64,000 nt of DNA. It comes from Pinibacter soli (GTDB lineage Bacteria; Bacteroidota; Bacteroidia; Chitinophagales; Chitinophagaceae). The notes below the pieces were generated by a model. The model searched no databases. It was not told where the DNA came from and worked only from the letters and a program-made list of their open reading frames with translations. Positions 20,201-27,597 of this stretch are shown here, piece after piece; position 1 is the stretch's first letter; every line of letters starts with the position of its first letter. A program made the translations under genes and the position numbers. The stretch is taken from NCBI RefSeq assembly GCF_029961145.1, contig NZ_JASBRG010000005.1, forward strand, positions 186,001 to 250,000. Reading direction: 5' to 3'.

Positions 20201-20778
20201 GCCCGTGAAAAATTTTCCTCTGATGTTATGACGATTGGAGAATCGCTATCCAACTGTAACGTAGTGTAATCCAGTAACGATACAGCTTTAAAATCGTTGA
20301 AATTCTTTTCGATATTGGCAAGTGGTTGTTGTAATTTATTGGTGATGACGTCCAGCAAAATACTTTTGAATTCAAACTCCACAGGCAACAATTGAAATTG
20401 CTGATCAACCATTTTCACGACCGAAAAAACAAGATCGAACAGAAATTTAAACTCCGTTTTTGCATCTGCATCGCTGCCTGCCAATACTATTTGCTTATAG
20501 ATTCTTCTTTTATAATTGCTGACCTCTTCTACACTGATGCGGGTTAGTGTTGCGAGCGGTACACTTACATCAGCACCCATCAATGATTGCCAGTCGCCAT
20601 CTATTGTGTTGTCTTCTTTATAATAGTTGAGCCTTGCCGCATATCTTTTTGCAAACAGGATCAAATCCGCTGAATTGCGCTCATCCACTTTTGCAAATGT
20701 GGTGGACAGTGCAGCCAGCACCCTGTTTACAATACTGGTGCCTTCACGAGTTAATGGATTCTTATCATTGCATGGCAT
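17260..20778 (-). CDS. eCIS baseplate J-type protein (Afp11-like)
   Basis: A 1172-residue baseplate protein. ATG at 20778 is chosen because MPCNDKNPLTREG follows; an upstream alternative adds 12 unlikely residues. The N-terminal half is family-specific. The baseplate-J region lies in the C-terminal third, with FDGRVRETDEHFYVRVSERL followed by KQRGITIWDYEHIVLEKF, where the polypeptide runs DYE-hIVLE as in P2 gpJ-like proteins. A central segment (about 400-850) resembles inserted beta domains. It forms the wedge together with the next gene's product. About 100 bp, including a REP-like palindrome, separate it from the gp25 gene upstream. Confidence 0.9.
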   Translation of the reverse strand: MPCNDKNPLTREGTSIVNRVLAALSTTFAKVDERNSADLILFAKRYAARLNYYKEDNTIDGDWQSLMGADVSVPLATLTRISVEEVSNYKRRIYKQIVLAGSDADAKTEFKFLFDLVFSVVKMVDQQFQLLPVEFEFKSILLDVITNKLQQPLANIEKNFNDFKAVSLLDYTTLQLDSDSPIVITSEENFSRATDMSSYWQTAVPDIDITLPAVGPAKDIIVYIINHNLFNAQIELLFNGISSVVNRANDLFTQTMEDYPEHTPHFALFIAFIKIYLHAQEELNSYTQRHLDFYYKEVLRLSNKAPETDAAHVLFELQKPVSQDRLVKGTLLKGGKDITGKEISYELLDDIVINKATVAKIYSTQIMRGAKDLLKASPVANSDDGQGAKITSADNSWYTYGDVRKIQNAQTGFAIASNIFYLNEGTRTITITINFSTPIPVLLFLNLNCFTAQFTGKKKWEQLTAFTVNTNAAGSQLIFTMHLTPDDPAVVPYAEKIHAQNMNVELPVLEIYLNQDIANSIPYTLICNREISSINVSVSVNGVKDLMLSNDNGTIDASKPFKPFGDFPATTAGFYVGNKEITQKHLSELDIITSWKSPGGGPSLTGKANYLRQNSFDTDVFSASKNASAISISFSGSNGAFTPAVIDFTKNEKITATTLEGFFKVSLNENTYSLAQHLANVSAAISGGTSLVWDSSSSSYKIKVATTPVPTEVILNSVSVNYTAFSTIVFDAIASADNDLFFHLGSFGFARVNNALVDASAETEKTEPITLLQDIANEGELFVGLENANADTVVTLLFQVAEGSSNPLLDMEQLGWYYLADNNNWKVFKKENIIDTTNNFTQSGVVTLTLPKDCSTHNTLLENGLAWIKITAHPFTDAVCKMVLIQAQAAKVQLVQNDTTGIEFRQLLPAGTISKLVNSDGSFKKIAQPFDSFDGRVRETDEHFYVRVSERLRHKQRGITIWDYEHIVLEKFEKIFKVKCINHAGFYSEKGVDVFCENYAGHVSVITVPNQRNNTNVNPLRPYTPIGLLNNINDYLKTIISPFVKLHVKNPQFEEIQLDFKVTFYEHMDPAFYMGLLNDEIEKFLCPWAFDDDVEVSFGGKIYKSELINFIEERPYVDFVTCVKMYQFINRTDPPVDVEVAVGSTARSILVSYYDEVNNIKHKIVSPAICTC

Positions 20779-20857
20779 GCGGATAATTTTTTGTGCCGGG
20801 TGAATACAAATCACCCGTACATGTTCCTGGTTATTTTCAATTGAACTGGTTTCGTGT

Positions 20858-20889
20858 GCCGCAGGGCGAATGCGATTCGCCCCTACCGC
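20858..20889. repeat. REP-like palindrome inside the eCIS operon (GGGCGAAT type)
   Basis: GGGCGAATGCGATTCGCCC (near-perfect palindrome with flanking GTAGG/CCTAC) lies just after the gp25 stop region and before the 1172-residue baseplate gene. It separates the tip/tube half of the operon from the baseplate half and could stabilise an mRNA 3' end or trim the transcript. Confidence 0.6.
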
Positions 20890-21296
20890 AACTCAGTTGC
20901 TTCATTTTTATAAAACGGATACACAAAATTGAATCTCGAATTCGTCGCCCTTACCGTGTAATCTATGCCTATCAATATTCTCCCTTCTACTTCGTTGGTA
21001 TCATCCAGTTCTATTTTGTTCACGGTAATACGTGGTTCATAATACAGTATCGCAGTGCTGATGAGATCCTTTATGTATGTTTTGAAAGTTGTCGTCAACG
21101 GTTCAAAAACCATTTCATCCAAATTGCACCCATAGTCAGGCAGCATCACTCTTTCGCCTTTCCGCGTAGAAAGCAAAATCTGAAGACTGCTGTGAATGTC
21201 GGCTTCATCGCTTAGCATTCCAACCTGCAGCGTTGCTTTGCTGAACGTTGGCGGGAATCCCCAGCCTGTTCCTAAAAATGATTTTGATATTGCCAT
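20883..21296 (-). CDS. eCIS baseplate gp25/GPW-like protein (Afp9-like)
   Basis: A 137-residue protein of the GPW/gp25 family. The ATG at 21296 follows the PAAR stop by four bases. MAISKSFLGTGWGFPP at the start, the ILLSTRKGERVMLPDYGC segment (about 46-63) and the following DLISTAILYYEPRITV match the conserved core. In T4 and eCIS particles gp25 links the baseplate wedge to the first sheath ring and starts sheath polymerisation. It stands between the PAAR and wedge genes, as in other eCIS clusters. Confidence 0.93.
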   Translation of the reverse strand: MAISKSFLGTGWGFPPTFSKATLQVGMLSDEADIHSSLQILLSTRKGERVMLPDYGCNLDEMVFEPLTTTFKTYIKDLISTAILYYEPRITVNKIELDDTNEVEGRILIGIDYTVRATNSRFNFVYPFYKNEATELR

Positions 21297-21300
21297 ATGC

Positions 21301-21591
21301 TTAACCTCCAATTAATACTGTTGGACAACCAATTATTATTGAACCGCCATGGGCTGTCATATCACCCATTCTTGCCGCGGGCATGCCGCCTATCAACACA
21401 GTCGTTGAACCCAGCACGATCGAATCGGGTGGTCCTGCACAGGTACACATGTCTCCTACGCGTGCGGCTGGCAAACCACCGATCAATACTGTCGGGCCGC
21501 CCGGTGGTAATATTGGTCCGCCTACGTGAGGCACAACACCGGTCACCATCGGGCAAACGTGCATGTCTGATATGCGGGCTGCAAAAGGCAT
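21301..21591 (-). CDS. PAAR-repeat tip protein (Afp10-like)
   Basis: A 96-residue protein with PAAR motifs: PAARISDMHVC near residue 3, LPAARVGDMCTC near residue 43 and MPAARMGDMTAHGG near residue 70, each followed by a glycine-rich turn. The family folds as a small beta cone, usually binding a metal ion by His/Cys, which caps the spike and sharpens it. His and Cys residues present next to the motifs are compatible with metal binding. No effector domain is fused, so the tip is a bare PAAR. Confidence 0.95.
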   Translation of the reverse strand: MPFAARISDMHVCPMVTGVVPHVGGPILPPGGPTVLIGGLPAARVGDMCTCAGPPDSIVLGSTTVLIGGMPAARMGDMTAHGGSIIIGCPTVLIGG

Positions 21592-21625
21592 ATTGATTTA
21601 ATATTTGATATTCATGGTGCGACGG

Positions 21626-21654
21626 GTAGAGACAAGGCAATGCCTTGTCTGTAC
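21626..21654. repeat. REP-like palindrome (GACAAGGCA type)
   Basis: AGACAAGGCAATGCCTTGTCT (21630-21650) is an almost perfect palindrome with matching GTA/TAC flanks, in the gap between the VgrG-like and PAAR genes. The same palindrome is duplicated at 28181-28254 upstream of the operon. Confidence 0.7.
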
Positions 21655-21668
21655 GGGATCGCCGATTT

Positions 21669-23417
21669 TTAATTGATCTTTACTATCGATCCTTTTATTT
21701 CCATAATCCCACTGCTACTTACACTTGCATTGCCGCTTGCTTCAGCACTCAGCGACGCATCAGCTTTTATGGAAATGTCAGGTGCCGAAATAGAAATGGA
21801 CGTCCCTGCCTTGATTGTCAGATCTGAAGCCGATTCTATTGAAATACCGCTGCTATCGATCACCATTTTATTTCCATTGTCGTCCTTCACGGTTATGCTG
21901 TTTGCATCATCATCCATTTCAAACACTCTGTTGCCAGGTGTTTCTATGTGAATGCTTTTCTTATCATCGTTAAAAATCATCCTGATGCCATTGCGGGAAA
22001 CATATCCCTTCTCGGGATTGCCGTCTGAAGGTTCAATTGGTGCAGACTTTGCGCTGCTGTGCAACATGCCAAGTATCACGGGGTTTCGCGGATCATCATT
22101 CATAAATCCTACCAACACTTCGTCATCTATTTCCGGTCTGAAAAAAGTTCCGCGTTTGTCACCTGCATCAAGAGTTGCAACCCTTGCGTACACGCCATCA
22201 TCCTGCTCATTCACCATTGGAAGCCGAATCTTAACACGGTATTGTCCGGCATCGTCTGTAATGCCAGTAACGATGCCTATTTGCAATCCCTGCATAGATG
22301 ATGACTGACCGGTTGTCGATGCGGCGTGTCCGGGATTTACCTGCTCCGAAAAAAATTGTTCGCTCATTCCAAGCGTTGCTTCAGTGGTCCAGTCTCCATC
22401 ACTGAAGTCATGTTGAATGGCGGACACAAACGCTTTACCATTGAAGTTTTTACCTACGCCGCTTAACGTAATAAAGTCGCCGGGATTCACTGTATTGATG
22501 CCCTGGTATCTTACTCTTGCTTTTATTTTAGAAAGATCCTGTCGCAACTTCTTTGCATTCACTATGTCTTGTGTTTCCTGCTCAGTAAGGGTTGCAGAAG
22601 TTCTTGTTTCTAAAGGCTGGTTGTTTACCGACGCCAATTGCGATCTGGTGAACTCTCCTTCATCAGGAGCATTGGTATCTTCACTCTCAACTATGCGCAC
22701 TTGTTGATTTTCAAAATCCCAACTCATTGTTTTAACAGTAGTTGTTTGTGTACGTGCATCCATGTCTGCATAAAACTCAAGTATGTCAGCACCGTACACC
22801 AGCTCCAGTTTTGCATCCTCGTCAAGCTTCGGCTTTTTCACTGTTACTGCACCATTGTTGATCACACAGATCATGCTGTTTATATCCAACCGGCTGATCA
22901 TAAAATCCCAGTCTGAAATATTGGACTGTACGAGTTGCTCATGCTGTGTTTCCGAATCATCAACATCGGTGTCTGTAATATTGTTGTCATTTAATAATTG
23001 CGTAACAACGTCACTGTCAAGTATGTCATTAAAATGCCTGTTGCTTTTATTAACCGTCATCTTAACTGTTTCATCTTTGCATTCAATAATCAACTCAGAA
23101 TAATTTGTATTTACTCTTTGCGTGTTGGTTATAACGATGCCTTTAAACACGGTGGCTACGTCGCCATGATAGCCCAACTGTATTTCAATTTTTTTTCCGG
23201 GCGCAAATTCATCTGAGTCACTCAGCTCAAATGTTTCCCTTGCCGCGTCTCCATCGAAGAAATTCAGCGAAGCACGCGGAATTTTATTGATGGCATTGTT
23301 GATGGTCAGCTTTGCAAGATGATATTCCTGCGACACGGCATTGCCTTCGATGAGGATGGTGAATGAAACCACATCGGGGTTATGCACAGTTGGTACTATT
23401 CGTGTTTCTGTAGGCAT
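21669..23417 (-). CDS. VgrG-like spike protein (Afp8-like)
   Basis: A 582-residue spike. Domains in order: the phage GPD/gp27-like N-terminal half (about 1-345; VRYQGINTVNPGDFITLSG close to its end), a gp5-type OB domain (about 375-460; GIVTGITDDAGQYRVKIRLP, then RPEIDDEVLVGFMNDDPRNP, the classic VgrG motif), and a C-terminal beta-helix (about 490-582; repeated short words such as SISIS, DLTIKAG and SISAPDISIKA). No toxin extension follows the helix, so it should act purely as a structural puncturing spike with PAAR at its end. Trimer by homology. The next gene is the LysM adaptor upstream. Confidence 0.94.
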   Translation of the reverse strand: MPTETRIVPTVHNPDVVSFTILIEGNAVSQEYHLAKLTINNAINKIPRASLNFFDGDAARETFELSDSDEFAPGKKIEIQLGYHGDVATVFKGIVITNTQRVNTNYSELIIECKDETVKMTVNKSNRHFNDILDSDVVTQLLNDNNITDTDVDDSETQHEQLVQSNISDWDFMISRLDINSMICVINNGAVTVKKPKLDEDAKLELVYGADILEFYADMDARTQTTTVKTMSWDFENQQVRIVESEDTNAPDEGEFTRSQLASVNNQPLETRTSATLTEQETQDIVNAKKLRQDLSKIKARVRYQGINTVNPGDFITLSGVGKNFNGKAFVSAIQHDFSDGDWTTEATLGMSEQFFSEQVNPGHAASTTGQSSSMQGLQIGIVTGITDDAGQYRVKIRLPMVNEQDDGVYARVATLDAGDKRGTFFRPEIDDEVLVGFMNDDPRNPVILGMLHSSAKSAPIEPSDGNPEKGYVSRNGIRMIFNDDKKSIHIETPGNRVFEMDDDANSITVKDDNGNKMVIDSSGISIESASDLTIKAGTSISISAPDISIKADASLSAEASGNASVSSSGIMEIKGSIVKIN

Positions 23418-23420
23418 GAT

Positions 23421-24101
23421 CTATTTTAGTGGCGGAAAAAACATTTTTGTTCCTGTGGGTACGTTTCTAAAACTATCAAGTCCGTTGAAAGCGGCCACAT
23501 CTAAATAATACTGCTGGTCGTTGTAAATCTTTTTCGTCATCAATGGCAATTTATCAGAAGCTGTAACTGTTCTTTCATGTGTAATATCAGGGCTCATGGG
23601 GTTTTCAAGCGCCACACGCAAAGTCTCTTCTATACTGCCCCTGAAAGAACATTTTGCTACAGCTCTTATCGGAGAGCCGTCTGGCTTAAACAGTTTAAAT
23701 TCTATATCCATTGAAGTAAGCACTCCTTTGAAGAGCAATGTTCCCCAATGAATTTTTAAATAATAAGGTCTGTGCACTTCACCCTGGTATTGCATTATCT
23801 GGCGCCTGAAAATTTCCAGCTGATCAGATACCGGTATTGGCGGAGTGAGTATATTGGTTATGGTATTTGTACTATCAAAAAGAAAATCAAAATTGAATTC
23901 CTGCGGCGGTATTCTATTAAACCTCAGTGACACCGCAGATGTGCCCTGGCCCTGTGTGTCAGAGAATTCAACCCTGTATCTGTATGTATAAGTTTCCGGG
24001 TTAATGAGCGCAAAAAATGGCGGCGCCGCAATAGTATTGTATTCGGGATCGCTATAGGAAAGTATATATAGCTTTTCGAGTTGTCCAGCATCAATTGACA
24101 T
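23421..24101 (-). CDS. LysM/CIS tube-baseplate adaptor (Afp7-like)
   Basis: A 226-residue protein with an N-terminal CIS-tube-like domain (PETYTYRYRVEFSD, then RFNRIPPQEFNFDFLFDST) and a C-terminal LysM-like domain (about 170-226; RTVTASDKLPLMTKKIYN, then AFNGLDSFRNVPTGTKMFFP). Afp7-type proteins connect the tube to the spike and baseplate in eCIS. The ATG overlaps the stop of the DUF5908 gene (TAATG), indicating translational coupling, and the spike gene begins three bases after this stop. Confidence 0.88.
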   Translation of the reverse strand: MSIDAGQLEKLYILSYSDPEYNTIAAPPFFALINPETYTYRYRVEFSDTQGQGTSAVSLRFNRIPPQEFNFDFLFDSTNTITNILTPPIPVSDQLEIFRRQIMQYQGEVHRPYYLKIHWGTLLFKGVLTSMDIEFKLFKPDGSPIRAVAKCSFRGSIEETLRVALENPMSPDITHERTVTASDKLPLMTKKIYNDQQYYLDVAAFNGLDSFRNVPTGTKMFFPPLK

Positions 24102-24286
24102 TAGCGTTCAGTTTGTTGACGAAGTATTTTTAAAACTTCTTCTGTTACTTCTTTCACGATTTCTTTTTTCAATTTCGAAATATCTGCGGGCGCAATCTCA
24201 CCAACCATATTTGTTGGATTGGCAGGCCCTGATTGATTCGCGCCAATTACTGACTTTACCGTGAGTTCTCTTATCTCGACTGGCAT
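24101..24286 (-). CDS. DUF5908 small eCIS protein
   Basis: A 61-residue protein beginning MPVEIRELTVKSVI, with a Pro/Gly-rich middle and a helical C-terminus (KKEIVKEVTEEVLKILRQQ). This is the DUF5908 pattern found in many Bacteroidota eCIS clusters between tube and LysM genes, the position of Afp6-like products. The helix can form an amphipathic or coiled-coil segment. Its role is unknown; a structural adaptor or assembly factor is plausible. Confidence 0.82.
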   Translation of the reverse strand: MPVEIRELTVKSVIGANQSGPANPTNMVGEIAPADISKLKKEIVKEVTEEVLKILRQQTER

Positions 24287-24297
24287 ACTCTTATTTT

Positions 24298-24753
24298 TTA
24301 GGCGGATGCTATAATATTGAAATATTGATACGATAATGTGATAGACTCAACAACGATCGCACTATCCTGTGCATTCAATCCTGACACTGACCATTTTTTT
24401 GGTATGGCATTTATTACATACCAAGACATAATGGGAGCATGTTGTTCATTCAATAATGAAATGTGAAGATTCGCCGGTGCAAACGAAAAACTTTCGAAGG
24501 CATCTCTGCACCATTTTATCACAGGCGACCCAATGTACATTGCACGTTTCAGTGTTATGTCTGCATAGCGTGTGCGTTTAGGCAACTGCCAGGTAAACCT
24601 GTTTTCGCCGCCCTCTGTAAAACTTTCCATTTCCATTTCTACATCTAATCCCGTTACTTCCTGGAAGCGTGTATCATCGTTCTGCGGGCTAAGTTCAAAG
24701 GTTACCAAAAAATGAAACCCAACGTGAGGATAGTTTTTATTTGGATCTGCCAT
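24298..24753 (-). CDS. eCIS tube protein 2 (Afp5-like, tube initiator)
   Basis: A 151-residue tube paralogue with the T4 gp19-like fold. Signatures: VGFHFLVTFEL near the start, FQEVTGLDVEMEMESFTEGG (about 30-50), RTRYADITLKRAMYIGSP (about 60-77), and a C-terminal ESITLSYQYFNI strand. The ATG at 24753 is two bases past the stop of the first tube gene. By analogy to Afp5 it is likely the initial ring that docks on the baseplate and changes symmetry from spike to tube. Confidence 0.88.
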   Translation of the reverse strand: MADPNKNYPHVGFHFLVTFELSPQNDDTRFQEVTGLDVEMEMESFTEGGENRFTWQLPKRTRYADITLKRAMYIGSPVIKWCRDAFESFSFAPANLHISLLNEQHAPIMSWYVINAIPKKWSVSGLNAQDSAIVVESITLSYQYFNIIASA

Positions 24754-24755
24754 CA

Positions 24756-25187
24756 CTATTCGTTTTGTATCGTTAGTCCTTCATGTGCAATTTCAAGTGT
24801 TTCAATTGCCACATCATTTCCATCAGCTTTCAGATCCGTTGAAGTGATTTTTGTTGGCCAAGCATTTTTGATCTTCCAGACTACAACAGGAGCATGGGTT
24901 TCATCAAGCAGGCTAATCGTAATATCACGTCTTTCAACTTTGTTCATGTTGATGGTATTGAACCAGGCATAGAAATCATTGTCAGATTTAAAGATGCCAC
25001 GCTTCAATGTAATGTTGCTGAATTTCCGTTGTCCCGGCATTTTTATTTTATGAAATTCAGGGCTTGCACCATCGCGGTATTCAATCACTTCATTGGTGAT
25101 ATCTAAACCACTTGCTTCCGTAAAGCCGATCTTAGTGCCTCCCCATTGCACCTGGAAATGAAATTTGGGAAGTGGGTAATTAGCCAT
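24756..25187 (-). CDS. eCIS tube protein 1 (Afp1-like, inner tube)
   Basis: A 143-residue protein of the gp19/tail-tube family: LPKFHFQVQWGGTKIGFTEASG at the N-terminus with YRDGASPEFHKIKMPGQRK and FSNITLKRGIFKSDN following, and a TLEIAHEGL C-terminal strand. This should be the hexameric building block of the rigid tube that is driven into the target. It follows the sheath gene after a 120-bp gap that contains a strong hairpin (25227-25306), a usual place for controlling the tube-to-sheath ratio. Confidence 0.93.
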   Translation of the reverse strand: MANYPLPKFHFQVQWGGTKIGFTEASGLDITNEVIEYRDGASPEFHKIKMPGQRKFSNITLKRGIFKSDNDFYAWFNTINMNKVERRDITISLLDETHAPVVVWKIKNAWPTKITSTDLKADGNDVAIETLEIAHEGLTIQNE

Positions 25188-25226
25188 AAAAGACTTTTAG
25201 TATTGTTTAAAAATGCGAAACCATGC

Positions 25227-25306
25227 TAAGTCAAAAGTCAAAAGTCAAAAGTCAAAATGCTGCAATGCTGAAAGTATTTTTACTTTTGACTTTTTACTTT
25301 TGACTT
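25227..25306 (-). promoter_or_regulatory. GTCAAAAGT hairpin between sheath and tube genes
   Basis: Left arm AAGTCAAAAGTCAAAAGTC and right arm ACTTTTGACTTTTTACTTTTGACTT can pair over about 25 bp around a short loop. The structure lies exactly between the stop of the sheath gene and the start of the first tube gene. It could act as an intercistronic stabiliser or partial terminator; it is the same repeat as at 803-897. Confidence 0.5.
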
Positions 25307-25307
25307 A

Positions 25308-26828
25308 TTATGAAGTTTGTTGTATTTGTGTAAACCGAAGAATGATAAACTCTGCGGGTCTCACAGGGGCCATGCCTATTTCAACGATCAGTTTACCATT
25401 GAGTATGTCGTCAAATGTCATCGTCAAACCCAATCCCACTCTCACGTAGAACGCCTGCTCCGGCTTTGCTCCTGCGAGTGCTCCCTGCCTCCATAGATTT
25501 GTAAGATAGTTTTCAATCATCGAGCGAACACGCACCCATGTATTTGCATCGTTAGGTTCAAACACAAAAGTAAATGCAGCAAGCTTCACTGATTTTTCCA
25601 CCATAATAAAGAAGCGACGCACAGAAACATATCGCCAGTTATTATCGTTACCGAGCAATGTTCTTCCACCCCAAACCAAGGTTCCTTTTCCGGTAAACGT
25701 GCGAATGGCGTTGATTGATTTTCCTGACAACGGATCGATGTTCATGTTTGCCTGCATCTCATCAGATATCTTACAGGCAGGTCCTGTAATGGCACTCACA
25801 CCAACGTTTGCAGGCGCTTTCCATATACCTCTGGTTGCATCAACCGCCGCATATATACCGGCCATCGCAGGCGATGGAGGCATTACCATCGGAAACTGAT
25901 TGTTCAGCACATTCTTCACTCTGTTGTACAATCCAATGTTTCCGGTAGTGGTGTTATTGAGATCAGAAAGTTTTTTGCCATCAAAATCCCCTGCTGCTGC
26001 TGCGCCTCCATTCTTGCTTACCTGTTGTGCAATGGCTGTCTGTGTTTCATCAATACTATAGGAATAGCTTGTAACAAGATTGGGAAAATAAGCCGCACCG
26101 TAGTTCAAACTTTCTGTTATTGTAGGATTGATGTTGTCGCGAAAATCTTTTGTCGCCGCATTCAAATCCGCAGCAGTCTTAACGTCCACGCCTGTGTCAT
26201 ACAGATCCATTATGCAAAACCTGTCCTGCAAATTCACATCGGCACAAAGATTCAGTGCGCTATTTTGTAAAGTATAATAATCAGCCTTTGCCATTTTTTG
26301 CCCTTCGGGAAAAATAATCAGCGTAATGTCGTCCTGTTTCTTCACTGCTTCCAGTCCCGCAGCAAATTCAGTCTTTCCCGGATCAAGCGGATCGCCGATC
26401 GTAGCTTTGTATGGCCCGATTGACACGATGTAGCAGGTACCGCCTCCATTGGCATAAAAAAATCTCACTGCATCATGCATGTTGTGATTGGACGGTTTGC
26501 CAGTGAAAGAAGGAGTTATTGTTTCTTTCTGTAACACATCATTGGCATCGGTCCACTGATCAATGGTAACTGTTATACCGGTTTCCACCTGTGCCTTGCC
26601 ATAGAAGGTTTCATAATCCAGCAACGATGATATCTGTGTCGGAATATTTGTAAGATTGTTGCCACTGCCATCGATGGGCAATGTTTTGTCATTCGGATTC
26701 AACGCAATCTGCGTGTATCCTATAAAAGCAGGTATAGTGTCAACCTGTGCGATCGCCGGCGGAAATGCATCTATCTCTGTAACATACACTCCGGGAGTTT
26801 TGAGAGCTGATTCGTTTATTAAAGACAT
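25308..26828 (-). CDS. eCIS contractile sheath protein (Afp2-like)
   Basis: A 506-residue tail-sheath protein. The N-terminus (LKTPGVYVTEIDAFPPAIAQVDT) is the typical sheath handshake region, and the C-terminal domain (about 400-506; VFEPNDANTWVRVRSMIENY, then WRQGALAGAKPEQAFYVRVG and VRPAEFIILRFTQIQ) is the most conserved part of all contractile sheaths. The insertion domain covers about 100-380. Only one sheath gene exists here, whereas Afp has three. It polymerises on the tube and contracts to expel it. Confidence 0.96.
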   Translation of the reverse strand: MSLINESALKTPGVYVTEIDAFPPAIAQVDTIPAFIGYTQIALNPNDKTLPIDGSGNNLTNIPTQISSLLDYETFYGKAQVETGITVTIDQWTDANDVLQKETITPSFTGKPSNHNMHDAVRFFYANGGGTCYIVSIGPYKATIGDPLDPGKTEFAAGLEAVKKQDDITLIIFPEGQKMAKADYYTLQNSALNLCADVNLQDRFCIMDLYDTGVDVKTAADLNAATKDFRDNINPTITESLNYGAAYFPNLVTSYSYSIDETQTAIAQQVSKNGGAAAAGDFDGKKLSDLNNTTTGNIGLYNRVKNVLNNQFPMVMPPSPAMAGIYAAVDATRGIWKAPANVGVSAITGPACKISDEMQANMNIDPLSGKSINAIRTFTGKGTLVWGGRTLLGNDNNWRYVSVRRFFIMVEKSVKLAAFTFVFEPNDANTWVRVRSMIENYLTNLWRQGALAGAKPEQAFYVRVGLGLTMTFDDILNGKLIVEIGMAPVRPAEFIILRFTQIQQTS

Positions 26829-26859
26829 AGCATTTGAGTTTTATAACGAACAATGATGT

Positions 26860-27597
26860 TTAAAATTTGCTTTCGAATTTTATACTGAACACAGGTGCGG
26901 GATCGAATAATTTTTCACTTACATCAAACAAATTGTAGATATTGTTTGATGTGCCGTTGTTGTACATATCTATAACGCCAAAACATTTATCACCAGCATT
27001 TACAGCCGTTGCATCCTGCAGATCAGCATTGTTTACCACTTGTTCCACTGCCTGCAATTGCTTCCAATGGCTTCCATCAGAGATGGCTATGTTATCAGCT
27101 GCTTTCACCGAGACCAGCGATGCGTATAAGTTCCCGCCGTCCTGTACAACTGTTCCTGTGTTGTAATCTTTTGCAGCAACATGAGTTTCAACGGGTGCAC
27201 TTAGAAATACATTTCCGCCGCTTGTATTGTTTACTTTGTTAGTAAATTGATAAACATTTTTACCGCCTGCTGCGGTTACATATGTTCGTCCAAAGAAATC
27301 ATCTTTGCTTTTTAATAAGAAGCGCAACATGATATCTCCGTCAATTTTTATAGAAGGAATTTTCGGTTCGGGTGTTGGAGGGTTAAACATCGAACACTGC
27401 ATGAAACATGTCAGTGTATTGGTATAAAAGAGATAATTCATTTTGTAATTCGCAAAAATCTTTTTCGTCCGGTCATCAGGAACAATGGCAATGGCGTCCG
27501 CAAAGAAATTTTCTTTGGGCGTCTGAAACCCGCTGTGTATAAACCTTATACTGAACAGCGGCCTGAATACCAGATCAACTGAATCTATTAACATCAT
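26860..27597 (-). CDS. eCIS-associated protein with carbohydrate-binding-like motif
   Basis: A 245-residue protein I do not recognise. It starts at an ATG that overlaps the stop of the cap gene (ATGA). The N-terminal half (about 1-115) is beta-rich (FRPLFSIRFIHSGFQTP, then MLRFLLKSKDDFFGRTY). Residues 142-179 contain YNTGTVVQDGGNLYASL and HWKQL, the spacing of aromatic residues and glycines found in CBM5/12-like chitin-binding and phage-fibre sugar-binding modules. No signal peptide. Its place between cap and sheath suggests a part of the particle or a loaded cargo; no enzymatic motif is seen. Confidence 0.6.
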   Translation of the reverse strand: MMLIDSVDLVFRPLFSIRFIHSGFQTPKENFFADAIAIVPDDRTKKIFANYKMNYLFYTNTLTCFMQCSMFNPPTPEPKIPSIKIDGDIMLRFLLKSKDDFFGRTYVTAAGGKNVYQFTNKVNNTSGGNVFLSAPVETHVAAKDYNTGTVVQDGGNLYASLVSVKAADNIAISDGSHWKQLQAVEQVVNNADLQDATAVNAGDKCFGVIDMYNNGTSNNIYNLFDVSEKLFDPAPVFSIKFESKF

